DNA of 64,000 nucleotides from Hyphomicrobium_A sp963728165 (GTDB taxonomy: Bacteria; Pseudomonadota; Alphaproteobacteria; Rhizobiales; Hyphomicrobiaceae), in the NCBI GenBank assembly GCA_963728165.1, contig CAVSIY010000004.1:310001-374000 (forward strand), read 5' to 3'. Below, one piece after another: positions 30,599 to 39,982 of this stretch; the first letter of the stretch is position 1, and every line of letters begins with the position of its first letter. The notes beneath the pieces were generated by a model. It was not told where the DNA came from and ran no database searches. It saw only the letters and a list, made by a program, of their open reading frames with translations. The translations under genes were made by a program, and so were the position numbers.

Positions 30599-31459
30599 CT
30601 AGTCGGCGGTGCCCTTCTTGATCGCGGCGGTTTCCGCCGGCGCCGCCTGGGGGTTGGACGCGTAGTGCTTCTGCGCGTAGGCGAGCCAGGCAGTGAACTC
30701 CTTATCGGTTACGACGCGGATGGAGATCGGCATGAAGGAGTGGTTCATGCCGCACAGCTCCGAGCACTGGCCGTAGTACATGCCCGTGTGCGTCGCCTTG
30801 AACCAGGTCTCGTTGAGGCGCCCGGGAATGGCGTCGACCTTGATGCCGAAGGACGGTACGGCGAAGGAGTGGATCACGTCGGCGCCGATCACCTGCACGC
30901 GCACGACCTTGTCGACCGGCACCACCAGATCGTTGTTGGTGGCAAGCAACCGCGGTTGTCCCGGCTTGCGCGCCGCGTCGGGGAGCATCTCGGAGAGGTA
31001 GTTGATGTTACCGTGGTCGGGATAGGTGTATTGCCAGAACCACTGGTGGCCGGTCGCCTTGACCGTGATGTCCGCTGGCGGGATGTCCTCCTCGAAAAAA
31101 AGCAGCCCGAACGAGAAGTAGGTCATCACCAGCACGATGCAGAACGGCAGGAATGTCCATGCCACCTCCAAGGGCAAGTTGCCCGTTCGCTTGGAGGGCG
31201 TCGGATGCACGCGGCTGTTGAAGCGCACCATCGCGACGACGAGCAGCACGAATACGAGCGCGGCGATCGCCGTGATGAATATGAGAAGGTTATCGTTGAA
31301 CGCCGTGAGGGCGTTCATCTCGGTCGTATCGGCCTGTTGCAGGCCCGTTTGCCAGGCCGAGGGCTGGCCGAAGCCCGCGTGCGCTGCGCTGGCGCCGAAA
31401 AGCGCCGCGAGGCCGACAGCAACGGCGATCGACTGGGAGCCGGCCCGCATCGTGCACAT
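30599..31459 (-). CDS. coxB: Cytochrome c oxidase subunit II (aa3 type)
   Basis: About 286 residues. The start is ambiguous: ATG 31459 has AGGAG three bases upstream, and ATG 31450 begins the signal sequence MRAGSQSIAVAVGLAALFGASAAHA. Two membrane spans are followed by the cupredoxin domain with VKATGHQWFWQYTYPD, VIHSFAVPSFGIKVDAIPG and YYGQCSELCGMNHSFMPI, the CuA ligand loop (Cys-X3-Cys plus His and Met). It accepts electrons from cytochrome c. The cytochrome gene at 31762 is divergently transcribed from the shared gap. Confidence 0.95.
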   Translation of the reverse strand: MCTMRAGSQSIAVAVGLAALFGASAAHAGFGQPSAWQTGLQQADTTEMNALTAFNDNLLIFITAIAALVFVLLVVAMVRFNSRVHPTPSKRTGNLPLEVAWTFLPFCIVLVMTYFSFGLLFFEEDIPPADITVKATGHQWFWQYTYPDHGNINYLSEMLPDAARKPGQPRLLATNNDLVVPVDKVVRVQVIGADVIHSFAVPSFGIKVDAIPGRLNETWFKATHTGMYYGQCSELCGMNHSFMPISIRVVTDKEFTAWLAYAQKHYASNPQAAPAETAAIKKGTAD

Positions 31460-31761
31460 GCGCTCCTGTTGTGGTCTTGCAGATGGAGACGGCTGCACCC
31501 GCGCTGCGCGCGCGCGCCAACAGCGGGGACCGCCAGCGAGCATCAACGATTCCGATGGCGGACGCTATCAAATCACTCCGAGCGGGCAACCCGCTATCGA
31601 CCAGGCGACAACATTAGCGGTGGACTTAATGCTTCCCTAAGTTGCCCCGCGCGAAAATTGTGTTGCTAATGCGTGCAAGTGGGCCAGGCTCCGTTGTCTT
31701 CCAAGCGAAGCGTGAACGGCAGGGTCTCGGTGCGTCCGGCGAAACGGCAACGAGACTTGAG

Positions 31762-33930
31762 ATGATTTTTCGACATCCGCGCAACGCCCTGTTGGGCTTC
31801 CTGGCGATTTTTGCAGGCGCCACCTGCGTGGCATCCGCCGAGGACGCAAGCCCGCAAGACGCCGACCTCGTTGCGCGCGGTCACTATCTGGCGCTTGCCG
31901 CCGACTGCATGCCCTGCCACACGGGCGCGCCGAAGCAGGAGTTCGCCGGCGGGCTGGCGCTCAACACGCCGTTCGGGGTGATCTACTCGCCCAACATCAC
32001 GCCCGACAAAGATACGGGCATCGGCAAGTGGACCTTCGACGACTTCAAGAACGCGGTCCACGACGGCATCCGCGCCGATGGCGCCTACCTTTATCCCGCC
32101 ATGCCGTACGGCGCCTTCACCAAGATCGAGGACGACGACCTCAAGGCGCTGTGGGCCTACCTGCGCAGCCTGAAACCGATCAACAAGCCGCAGAAGGCGA
32201 ATGGCCTCGGCTTTCCCTTCAACATCCGCGACATGATGTTCTTCTGGCGCGTCCTCTTTTTCGACGAGGGCACCTTCAAACCGGACAAGGGCAAGAGCGC
32301 GCATTGGAACCGCGGCGCCTACCTGGTCGAGGCGCTCGCCCACTGCAACGATTGCCATACCCCACGCAATCTATTGGGCGCCACCATCCCTTCCGAGCGC
32401 TTCGAGGGCGCCCAGATCGACACCTGGTATGCGCCCAACATCACAGAAAAGGCCCTCAAAGAGGTCAACAAGTGGGACAAGGCGCGCATGGTCGCTTTCC
32501 TCAAACAGGGCGCGGCCGCCAACTCCACCACGCTCGGGCCCATGCATGTGGTCGTGCACGACAGCCTCTCGAAGCTGAAGGAGAGCGACATCGCGGCGAT
32601 CGCGACCTACATGCTGGGCGACGACACCGGCGAGGGCGAGACGGTGGAGCCGGCCAAGGTGGCCGAGCTCACGCCCAAAACGGAGACCAAGGCCGAGAAG
32701 CTCTACGACACCCATTGCGGGCCCTGTCACCAGAAGACCGGCGAAGGCATGAAAGGAAAGGTGCCCCCGCTCGCCGGCAACCCGGCGGTGGAGGCGACCG
32801 ATCCCTACGACATCCTATCGGTCGTGCTGCAAGGGATCCCCTCCCGCGGCGGCTTCCTCACCATGCCGTCGTTCGCCGACCAGCTCTCCAACCAGGACAT
32901 CGCCGACATCGCCAACTACGTGCGCATCACCTGGGGCAACAAGGCCGAGCCCGACACGACGCCCGACATGGTCGCCTCCTGGCGCTCGCAGGTGAAGCTC
33001 CCCAAACCGGCGAAGCCGGCCGCCAAGCCCGCCGGAAAGCCGGCTGCAGCCGCCGATGCAGCGGCGGCGAAGCCCGCGGCCGGCGCCACTCCCGCCAAGA
33101 CCGCCGAGGCTGCGGCACCCTCCACGCCCGCCGCGGCGCCTGCGACCAATCCCCTGCCCAAGAGCAAGCCCTACTACATCGTGACCAGCGACCTCATCGG
33201 CCTGTCGGTGCACAACCAGAGCGCCTACGGCGAGACGCTCGGCACGCTCTCCTCTCTCGTCATCGACAGCTCCACGGGAGAGACGCTCTATGCGGTCATC
33301 GATCGCGGCGGCTTCCTGGGGCTCGGCGAGTACAAGGTCGTCGTTCCCTTCAAGCTCGTGCAGTTCACCGGCCAATGGGACAACCCGATGCTGGCGATGA
33401 GCGCCTTCAAGCTCGAGAACGCCCCGCGCGTCTCCGACACCGCGGTCGAGGACCTGCTGCAGAGCGCGGACTGGCGCCGCTCCGTCGACGCCTATTTCGG
33501 CGTCGCCCTGTCGGAGCCGAAGCTAAGCGCGAAAGCCGACGCCAAGCAGGAGAAGGTCGCCGAGGCAGCCACGGACAAGGACACGGACAAGGAGAAGGCG
33601 CCGGCAAAGAGCCCCGCCGAAGCGGCCGCAGCGAAAGGCAAGCAGATCGCCGACACGCAGTGCAGCGCCTGTCACCACTTCAACAAGGGGGGCGGCACCC
33701 TGGTGGGACCGGACCTCTATGGCGTCTACGGCACCAAGATCGCGAGCGTTCCGGGCTATAGCTTCTCTGCCGCCCTGAAGAAGCACACGGGCGACTGGGA
33801 TGCGGCCAACCTCGACGAGTGGTTGAAGAGCCCGAGCACGTTCGCGCCCGGCACGTACATGACGTTCCCGGGCTTGCCGTCGCAAGCCGACCGCGACGAC
33901 GTGATCGCCTACTTGAAATCGCTGAAGTAG
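31762..33930 (+). CDS. Four-haem c-type cytochrome with internal PRC-barrel domain
   Basis: A 722-residue protein from ATG 31762 (an upstream in-frame start at 31642 precedes the signal peptide and is unlikely). Signal peptide to about residue 25. Haem motifs are CMPCH (49), CNDCH (195) and CGPCH (319), arranged like the three-haem cytochrome subunit of membrane alcohol/gluconate dehydrogenases. Then comes an Ala/Pro/Lys linker (about 413-470) and a PRC-barrel at about 475-540 (LIGLSVHNQSAYGETLGTLS, GETLYAVIDRGGFLGLG). After a second charged linker the class I cytochrome c follows, with CSACH at 634 and a possible Met ligand in TYMTFPG. It is divergent from coxBAC, so it may feed the aa3 oxidase from the periplasm. 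I do not know a characterised protein with this architecture. Confidence 0.85.
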   Translation: MIFRHPRNALLGFLAIFAGATCVASAEDASPQDADLVARGHYLALAADCMPCHTGAPKQEFAGGLALNTPFGVIYSPNITPDKDTGIGKWTFDDFKNAVHDGIRADGAYLYPAMPYGAFTKIEDDDLKALWAYLRSLKPINKPQKANGLGFPFNIRDMMFFWRVLFFDEGTFKPDKGKSAHWNRGAYLVEALAHCNDCHTPRNLLGATIPSERFEGAQIDTWYAPNITEKALKEVNKWDKARMVAFLKQGAAANSTTLGPMHVVVHDSLSKLKESDIAAIATYMLGDDTGEGETVEPAKVAELTPKTETKAEKLYDTHCGPCHQKTGEGMKGKVPPLAGNPAVEATDPYDILSVVLQGIPSRGGFLTMPSFADQLSNQDIADIANYVRITWGNKAEPDTTPDMVASWRSQVKLPKPAKPAAKPAGKPAAAADAAAAKPAAGATPAKTAEAAAPSTPAAAPATNPLPKSKPYYIVTSDLIGLSVHNQSAYGETLGTLSSLVIDSSTGETLYAVIDRGGFLGLGEYKVVVPFKLVQFTGQWDNPMLAMSAFKLENAPRVSDTAVEDLLQSADWRRSVDAYFGVALSEPKLSAKADAKQEKVAEAATDKDTDKEKAPAKSPAEAAAAKGKQIADTQCSACHHFNKGGGTLVGPDLYGVYGTKIASVPGYSFSAALKKHTGDWDAANLDEWLKSPSTFAPGTYMTFPGLPSQADRDDVIAYLKSLK

Positions 33931-33941
33931 CCCGCGCCGGT

Positions 33942-34616
33942 TCAGGCGACGCGGGCGAGGTCCTCTAGACCGGAGATGTTGGCGATCCGCAGCCCCTTGG
34001 CGGTGGACCGCACGACGCCGCGGCGCTCCAGCTCGCGCAACGCGCCGACCAGAACGTCGATCGTCATGTCGAGGTGCTCGGCGACGAGGCCGGAGGAGAT
34101 CTCGTCGGTGACGAGCATCGGGTCGCGGCCCTCGTTTGCACTCAGATGCGACAAGGCAGCGAGGAACGAGGCAAGACGCTCCACCGGCTTGCCCTTGCCG
34201 CTGGCGACGGCGCGGTCGCGCAAGAAGTCGAACTCACGGTCGGCCGCTGCGGCCAGGCGCGCCGCGAGATGGTCGTCGCCGGCAAGCGCACCCTCGAACT
34301 CCTGGGTCGTGACCGTGCTGACAACCGTCTCAATCATGGCCTGTGCCGTGCTGATGTGAGCCTCCAGGTGGCCGAAGCCGATGATGTCGCCGGGAAAGGC
34401 AAATTCGATGATCTCGCAGCGTCCGTCGTCCCAGCGGCGGTAGTGGCACAGCGCGCCGCGCTCCACGCGGTAGAGCCGGGCGCGCGTGTCGCCGGCCTGG
34501 AACAGAACCTCGCCGCCCGCGAGCGTGCGCTCGGGGGCAGCCGTAACGGGTACACTCCGCTCCGCCGTCTCGAAGGCCGGGTCGGTGCAGATCTCGGAAT
34601 GGGAAAGTGCAAGCAT
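33942..34616 (-). CDS. Crp/Fnr-family transcription regulator without Fe-S cysteines
   Basis: An intact 224-residue protein. The cyclic-nucleotide-type beta-roll spans about residues 28-115 (GGEVLFQAGDTRARLYRVERGALCHYRR, IIEFAFPGDIIGFGHLE), followed by the dimer helix and a C-terminal winged helix (EISSGLVAEHLDMTIDVLVGALRELERRGVV). The N-terminal cysteine cluster of FNR is absent. In the recognition helix the Glu-X-X-Ser-Arg contacts of FNR/FixK are replaced (T-I-D-V-L-V-G), so its DNA site probably differs from TTGAT-N4-ATCAA. It lies 11 bases past, and convergent with, the four-haem cytochrome gene. It may control respiratory genes here; this is inference. Confidence 0.85.
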   Translation of the reverse strand: MLALSHSEICTDPAFETAERSVPVTAAPERTLAGGEVLFQAGDTRARLYRVERGALCHYRRWDDGRCEIIEFAFPGDIIGFGHLEAHISTAQAMIETVVSTVTTQEFEGALAGDDHLAARLAAAADREFDFLRDRAVASGKGKPVERLASFLAALSHLSANEGRDPMLVTDEISSGLVAEHLDMTIDVLVGALRELERRGVVRSTAKGLRIANISGLEDLARVA

Positions 34617-35135
34617 GACGCAAACTCACATACGTTTCCGCAGGCTGGCTGCGGGCTGATCAGGGCATCGACGTGGGAATTGGGGTTGCCACAATCAAGT
34701 CGAATTCTCCCGCAGTCCCAACGCCGACCGACATTCTGTTGACGTTAAAACGCGGAAAACGCCGGCGCCGTTCCCTAGGGAACAGACCAGCAGAACATTA
34801 ATTGTCCGCAAACGATGATTGGGTGGGGCGATTCCCACCCTGGGTGGGTTGGTCGCGATGGCGCGGTTTCGGGCCTGCGATCGAGCCGGCGGGGGGCATT
34901 GCGAAGAGCGCTTAGGCTCCTCTCACTCTATCCCCCACAAATCACCACGCCCGTGCATTGCCGACGCCACCGTGCGCGCCTTTGTGTCGCGTCTCAGTCG
35001 CGGCTGCTTTCGGCCGCCGCCCAATTGCTTGCAGCGGCGAGCATCCTCACTCGGACCTGCACTGCAAAAAGGCAAACTGCCCAGAAAAAGCAAGGACATT
35101 GATCGAATCTTGGGCGCGACAATGAAACTTTATAA
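34617..35135. other. Intergenic region with inverted repeats upstream of regulator and nifA remnant
   Basis: About 520 bases between divergent genes, without a supported coding frame. It contains a perfect 14-base palindrome GTTCCCTAGGGAAC at 34770-34783 and three alternating arms at 34821-34848 (GGGTGGG, CCCACCC, GGGTGGG). The arms can form two mutually exclusive hairpins. No TTGAT-N4-ATCAA box was found. Confidence 0.5.
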
Positions 35136-35149
35136 GGCTACCATTTTGC
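35136..35149 (+). promoter_or_regulatory. Sigma54-type (-24/-12) promoter
   Basis: GG at 35136-35137 and GC at 35148-35149 are separated by exactly ten bases (AAGGCTACCATTTTGCAA), with the TTTTGCA -12 element intact. Transcription would begin near 35161, about 42 bases before the nifA-like start. nifA genes of several rhizobia are preceded by such promoters, which supports the call. Confidence 0.6.
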
Positions 35150-35202
35150 AATGCAATATGGCCGGAGCATACCTCTGACCGTCACCTGATAGAGGCGGCG
35201 AC

Positions 35203-35567
35203 ATGGTACCTATTGAGCGGGCGCGCCGCACCGGCGTAAAGCCGGTGATGCCCCAAGAACCAAAGCAGTCGAACGACATTGCGCTGATCGGCATCTACGA
35301 GGTCTCGAAGATTCTCGCCAAGCCCGCGCGACTCGAGACGATGCTGTCCAACGTTACTCCTGATCATCTGCCCTTTGTCAGGCTGCTGCCGGCCAACTGC
35401 ATGCCTGCCCGGCTCGGTGCTACGAGCTCAACGACAAGGGCCAGGTCGAGATCACGGTCGACGGCTGCGTCGAGTGCGGCACCTGCCGCGTCATCGCCGA
35501 GCCCTCGGGCGACATCGAGTGGAGCTATCCGCGCGGCGGCTACGGCGTGCTGTTCAAGTTCGGCTGA
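35203..35567 (+). pseudogene. nifA'-'fixX' chimeric remnant
   Basis: From ATG 35203 the frame gives VKPVMPQEPKQSNDIALIG and IYEVSKILAKPARLETMLSNV, the N-terminal (GAF) start of the nitrogen-fixation activator NifA. After about 35355 the NifA similarity stops. From about 35398, in another frame, CPARCYELNDKGQVEIT continues through VDGCVECGTCRVI to SYPRGGYGVLFKFG and the stop at 35565-35567. That is the C-terminal half of the ferredoxin-like FixX. Neither gene is complete: NifA lacks its AAA+ and DNA-binding domains, and FixX lacks its N-terminus. A deletion or rearrangement joined the 5' end of nifA to the 3' end of fixX. Full copies may exist elsewhere in the genome. Confidence 0.8.
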
Positions 35568-35583
35568 GAGCCAGTAAAGCTCG

Positions 35584-35607
35584 GGGCGGCGGCCAGCGCC
35601 ACCGCCC
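35584..35607. terminator. Possible bidirectional terminator hairpin
   Basis: GGGCGGCGG and CCACCGCCC pair over eight of nine bases between the convergent ends of the nifA'-fixX' remnant and the secreted-protein gene. No strong T-tract follows, so termination is only likely. Confidence 0.35.
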
Positions 35608-35615
35608 TGCTGTCG

Positions 35616-36122
35616 TCAGATCTTCTGGCCCGGCACTTCTTTCTTTTGCGTCTTGCCGGGCGCCAGGATGTGCAGCCCCTCGCGCGACCAGTCGATGGTG
35701 AGGCGCTTGTCCTCGGTCTCGAAGTGGAAAGCGTCACCCTTGGTCTCGAAGACGCCCTTGTAGGCGCGCGACATCTCCGACGGCAGCGTCAGCTCGACGC
35801 GATCGGTGTCGAAGTCGAGCTTGGCATGCGCGCCCGGATAGACCACCACCGCGCAGCCATAGTCGCCGCCTTGCCCCGTGCAGGCGATACGGAACGAGCC
35901 GTCCTTGGGCGCAAAGATCTTGGTCTCGGCGATGACGTGGTTCTCGACCGCAACATTGAGGCTCTCGAACAAACGGAACGCCGCCTTTGATTCGAGGCTG
36001 TCGAGCAGCACCGCACCGTACTCGCTCTCGAAAGCAACGACGCTGATGGTCTTGGCCTGCGCGCCGGGAGCGGCGAGGCAAGCGACACACGTGAGACATG
36101 ACAAGAGTGCGGCCTTGCGCAT
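35616..36122 (-). CDS. Small secreted protein of unknown function
   Basis: An intact 168-residue ORF not recognised by family. A signal peptide (MRKAALLSCLTCVACLAAPGAQA) is followed by a beta-rich domain with a cysteine pair (C81 and C90 in RIACTGQGGDYGC) that could form a periplasmic disulfide. The end is basic (GKTQKKEVPGQKI). It begins 21 bases after the hypF stop on the same strand, so it could be the last gene of the hydrogenase transcript, or it may have its own promoter. The SVVAFESEYGAVLLDSLES start has no obvious catalytic residues. Confidence 0.65.
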   Translation of the reverse strand: MRKAALLSCLTCVACLAAPGAQAKTISVVAFESEYGAVLLDSLESKAAFRLFESLNVAVENHVIAETKIFAPKDGSFRIACTGQGGDYGCAVVVYPGAHAKLDFDTDRVELTLPSEMSRAYKGVFETKGDAFHFETEDKRLTIDWSREGLHILAPGKTQKKEVPGQKI

Positions 36123-36143
36123 GGCATCAGCTCCCAGGCTGCT

Positions 36144-38518
36144 TTAAGCCTGCTCCCGATCAGCCGCGCGCGCTGCCGCCACCACGGCCTGGCCGAGAGC
36201 GATGCCGCCATCGTTGGCCGGGACACGGGCCGGCGTCAAGACGTCGAGACCGGACTTGCGCAAAGCCTTAGCGACACCTTGCATCAGCATGCGGTTCTGG
36301 AACACGCCCCCCGACAGCACGACCCGCTTCAGGCCGTGGCGGGCGGCAAGCTCGCTGCCGAGACGGGCGAGCCCGGCTGCAAGCCCGGCGTGGAAGCGCG
36401 CCGCGATCACCTCGCGCGGCGTATCGCGGTCGAGATCCTCGAGCACCGCGCGCCACAGCGATCCCCAGCCGAGCGTGATGGGTACGCCCTCGCCGATGTC
36501 GATGGGATAGCCGGCACCGCGCGCTCCACGCTGCGCCAGCGCCTCGAGCTCGATTGCTGCCTGCCCCTCATAGGACGTCGTCTCCGGACACACGCCGAGC
36601 GTTGCGGCAACGGCATCGAAGAGGCGCCCGGCCGAGCTCGACAAGGACGCGTTGAGCCCTGTCTCGAGCATGCGCTGAAGCGGGCCCAGGGGCTTAGCCG
36701 ACAGCCGCCGCACGATGTCGAGATGCGGGTAGCGCTCCGCCACCTCGCGCCAGCCGACGAAGCAGTCGAGGTGCGCAAATGCATTGCGCCAGGGCTCGCG
36801 CATGGCCTTGGCGCCGCCGAGGAGGGCTGCGGGCGCAAAGCGCGCGAGCCGCTCAAAGCCCCGGTAGTCGCAGGATAAGATCTCGCCGCCCCACAGACCG
36901 CCGTCGTCGCCGAGTCCCAGCCCGTCGAGCACGATGGCGAGCACCGGGGGATCCGAGAGAGGAACGCCGTGCTCAGCGAGGCACGCGGCGACGTGCGCGT
37001 GGTGATGCTGCACGTAGATCAGCGCTGCGCCCTCCTCCTCCGCGAGCACGCGCCCCCATTGCGTCGAGAGATAGTCGGGATGGCGGTCGACGGCGACGAC
37101 GTCGGGCGCAAAAGCGAACATGCGCCGATAAAGAGCAAGCGCTGAGCGGTAGTCCGCGTGCGTGGCCGCGTCCTCCAGATCACCGATGTGCTGGGAGAGA
37201 ATTGCCTCGCCGGCACGCAGCAGGCAGAACGTGCTCTTGAGCTCGGCCCCCAGGGCGAGCACGCGCGGCGCAGCAGCGAAGCCCTCGGGCAAGCGGATCG
37301 GATCGGGCGCAAAGCCGCGGGCGCGGCGCAGCAGCACCGGCGCGCCGTCGATGACGCGCGCCACCGAATCGTCGAGCCGGTTGGCGATGTCGCGGTCGTG
37401 CATCAGCCAGTGGTCGGCAATGCCCAGCCAAGCGCAGCCGCGCCTCGTCGTTGCGGGTGCACTGCGGCTCGTCGCTGCGGTTGCCCGAGGTGAGCACGAT
37501 GGGGCGGGCAAGATCGCGCATCAGCAGGTGATGCAGCGGCGTATAGGGCAGCATGAAGCCGAGGCTCGCCTGGCCCGGCGCCAAGCTCGGCGCAAGGCGG
37601 CCGCAACTTCTGCGCAACATCGAGCACCACGATAGGCGCCGCATGGCTCTTAAGAAGGGCCCGCTCGGCCGCATCAACGCCCGCATAGGTCCCGATCATG
37701 TCGGCGTCGGCGGCCATGAGCGCAAACGGCTTGTGGGTGCGGTGCTTCCTAGAGCGCAGCCGCGCGACGGCATCCTCGTTTCCTGCATCGCAGGCGAGAT
37801 GAAAGCCGCCGATGCCTTTGATGGCGACGATGCCGCCGTCGGCGATCAGACGCGCCGCCACGGCGACGGCATCCTCGCTCTCCCCGACCGGAATTTCGGT
37901 CCCGTTTGCATCCTCCAGCCACACGCGCGGCCCGCACACCGGGCAGGCAATCGGCTCGGCGTGGAAGCGCCGGTCGGCCGGGTTCTCGTACTCCGCACGG
38001 CAGTCCGCGCACATGGCGAACGCCGCCATGGAGGTTGCGGCGCGGTCATAGGGGATGGCGCGCACGATCGACAGGCGCGGTCCGCAGTGCGTGCAGTTGG
38101 TGAAGGGATAGCGGTAGCGGCGGCCGGCCTTGTCGAGCACCTCGTCGAGGCACGCCGGACAGGTCGCGGCGTCCGCGGCGACGCCCGTGGCGATGGCGCC
38201 CCGCTCGCTGGCGACGATAGAGAACGCCTCTGGCGCGCTGCCCTCGCCGAGCACCGTGCGCTCGACCGCCTCGACGCGGGCGAGCGGCGGCGCCTCGCTC
38301 ACGAGCGCCCGCTCGAATCCGTCGAGCGCCTCACGCCCGCCCCAGACGCGGATCAGCACGCCCTCGCCGTCGTTCAACACCTCGCCCGTCAACCCGAACG
38401 CCTGCGCCAGCCGCCACACGTTGGGGCGGAAGCCGACGCCCTGCACCAGCCCGCGCACGCGGATGGCGACGCCCGTCACGCCGCCGTTGCGAAGCTCCGT
38501 GTCCCAGGCGAACGCCAC
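36144..38518 (-). CDS. hypF: Carbamoyltransferase HypF (two frameshifts)
   Basis: The start is GTG 38518 with AGGGAGG just upstream. Domains in order: acylphosphatase (VRGLVQGVGFRPNVWRLA), two zinc-finger-like repeats (CPAC..CTHC and CADC..CPVC), a Sua5/YrdC-like domain (GIVAIKGIGGFHLACDAGN, RKHRTHKPFALM), and a Kae1-like domain with QHHHAHVAACLAEHG and ILDGLGLGDDG-type metal residues. It makes thiocarbamate on HypE for the cyanide ligands of the [NiFe] site. One extra base near 37605 and one near 37437 break the frame. Repaired length is about 790 residues. It is the last hyp gene of the island. Confidence 0.9.
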
Positions 38519-38529
38519 ACCGACCTCCC

Positions 38530-39982
38530 TCAATGCACCGTGCACACCATGCACGGATCGAACGAGCGCACGATGTGCTGCACGGCCACCGGGTCGACCT
38601 CTCCCTCGCGCACGGGCGCGCCGACGAGCGCCTGCTCGCAGGCGCCGGGCACGCCGGCTGCATCGCGCGGGGAGAAGTTCCACGTGGTCGGCGCCACGAT
38701 CTGATAGTTGAAGATGCGCCCGTTCTTGACTGCCAGCCAGTGACCGAGCGAGCCGCGCGCCGCCTCGATGAGGCCGGCGCCCTCGGCCTCGGCGAGCGCC
38801 GGCGCGTCGACATAGAAGGGCTCGTGCGGAACGATCGCGCGCGTCCATTCCTCGAGCGCCGGCACCACGCGCGCAATCTCGACGAGGCGCGCAATGACCC
38901 GGTTCGCCACGTTGCCGCCGCTCGACCTTCACGAGGTCGCGGATCAACGGATGTCCGTCGACGAGCTGGCGCGCCAGCGCGCCGACCTCGACGACCCGGC
39001 CGCCAAGCCGCGGCGCCTTGCACCAGGTGTAGCCGCCCGCGGCATCGGCGTCGGGGATCGTGGCGCCGCGCGAGGGATGGCAGGGCCCGTTGGCGGGCAC
39101 AAACCAGCCGGACGACGTGTCCTCTGTGATCTGGGCCTCGTCGAGCGCTTGGTCGCCGCCGTCGGCATGCACCCCGCGCTTGAACAGGTGCGCCCCGTTG
39201 AGCGCATAGGCGCCATAGCTGAGGAAGCGGTCGCTGGCGCGGCCGAGCTCGGCAAGCTGCAGCGCCTCTGCCAGCCGCAGGTAGACGCCGAGGTCGCTGC
39301 CGGCGGGACCGGGCCGCGCGACCCAAGCGGCAAGCTCCGTCGCCGAGCCGAGCGCCGTCACGGATTCGAGCCGATCCCCGAACATGCGCGTCTCGAGGAA
39401 GCGGCGAAATCCGGCGAGCACCGCCAGCACGCGCGCCTGAGCCGCCCCGTCGATGGCATGCGTGGTGCCGCCTGGCTGCAGCCCCAGCGTGTGCGGCCAA
39501 TGCCCGGCGAGCGTGCCCATGATGTGCATGAAGGCTGAGCGCACCGGCAGGATCTCGCGCGCGGCGGCGCCGTGCACCGCCTTGAAGCGCGCCGCCACCT
39601 CCTCATACCAGGGCTCGGCCGCATAAACGGGCCTGGCAAAGTCCGGCATGAAGAAGAGATAGAAGTGCGTGAAGTGGTCGGCGACGTTCTCCACCCCGAG
39701 GATGACGTTCTGCATCAGCCGGCCGTTGGCCGGAGCCGCGACCGCGCCGGCTAGCGCCAATGCGGTCGCCGCCGCCATCGACTGCGACACCGAGCAGATA
39801 CCGCAGATGCGCGGCGTGTAGACGAGCGCATCGCGCGGGTCCTTGCCGTTGAGGATCTGCTCGAAGCCGCGGTAGAGCGGAGAGTTGACCCATGCGCCTT
39901 GCACGGCGCCGTCTTCGATCTCGAGCTTGATCTCCAGGTCGCCTTCGACGCGGTTGAACGGACCGACGATGCGACGGCTCAT
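38530..39982 (-). CDS. hupV: Sensor [NiFe] hydrogenase large subunit HupV/HoxC (one frameshift)
   Basis: The start is ATG 39982, overlapping the hupU stop as ATGA. The N-terminal Ni ligands are in RICGICSVSQS (C60, C63) and the C-terminal pair in FDPCMVCTVH. The protein ends right at that histidine, without the cleavable C-terminal extension of HupL, as expected for group 2b regulatory hydrogenases (HoxC/HupV). One extra base near 38925, before VANRVIARLVEIARV, breaks the frame. It should sense H2 in the cytoplasm with HupU and pass the signal to HupT. Confidence 0.92.

Noticed and set aside
27689..31669. A 1,326-codon open frame on the plus strand opposite coxC, coxA and coxB
   Set aside because: Its translation is Arg/His/Asp/Gly-rich and matches no family, while the opposite strand encodes three textbook oxidase subunits. 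It is a shadow frame caused by high GC content at third positions.
34690..34710. TTGCCACAATCAA as a possible FNR/FixK box near the regulator gene
   Set aside because: The spacing is 13 rather than 14 bases and the left half-site is wrong, so it does not match TTGAT-N4-ATCAA.
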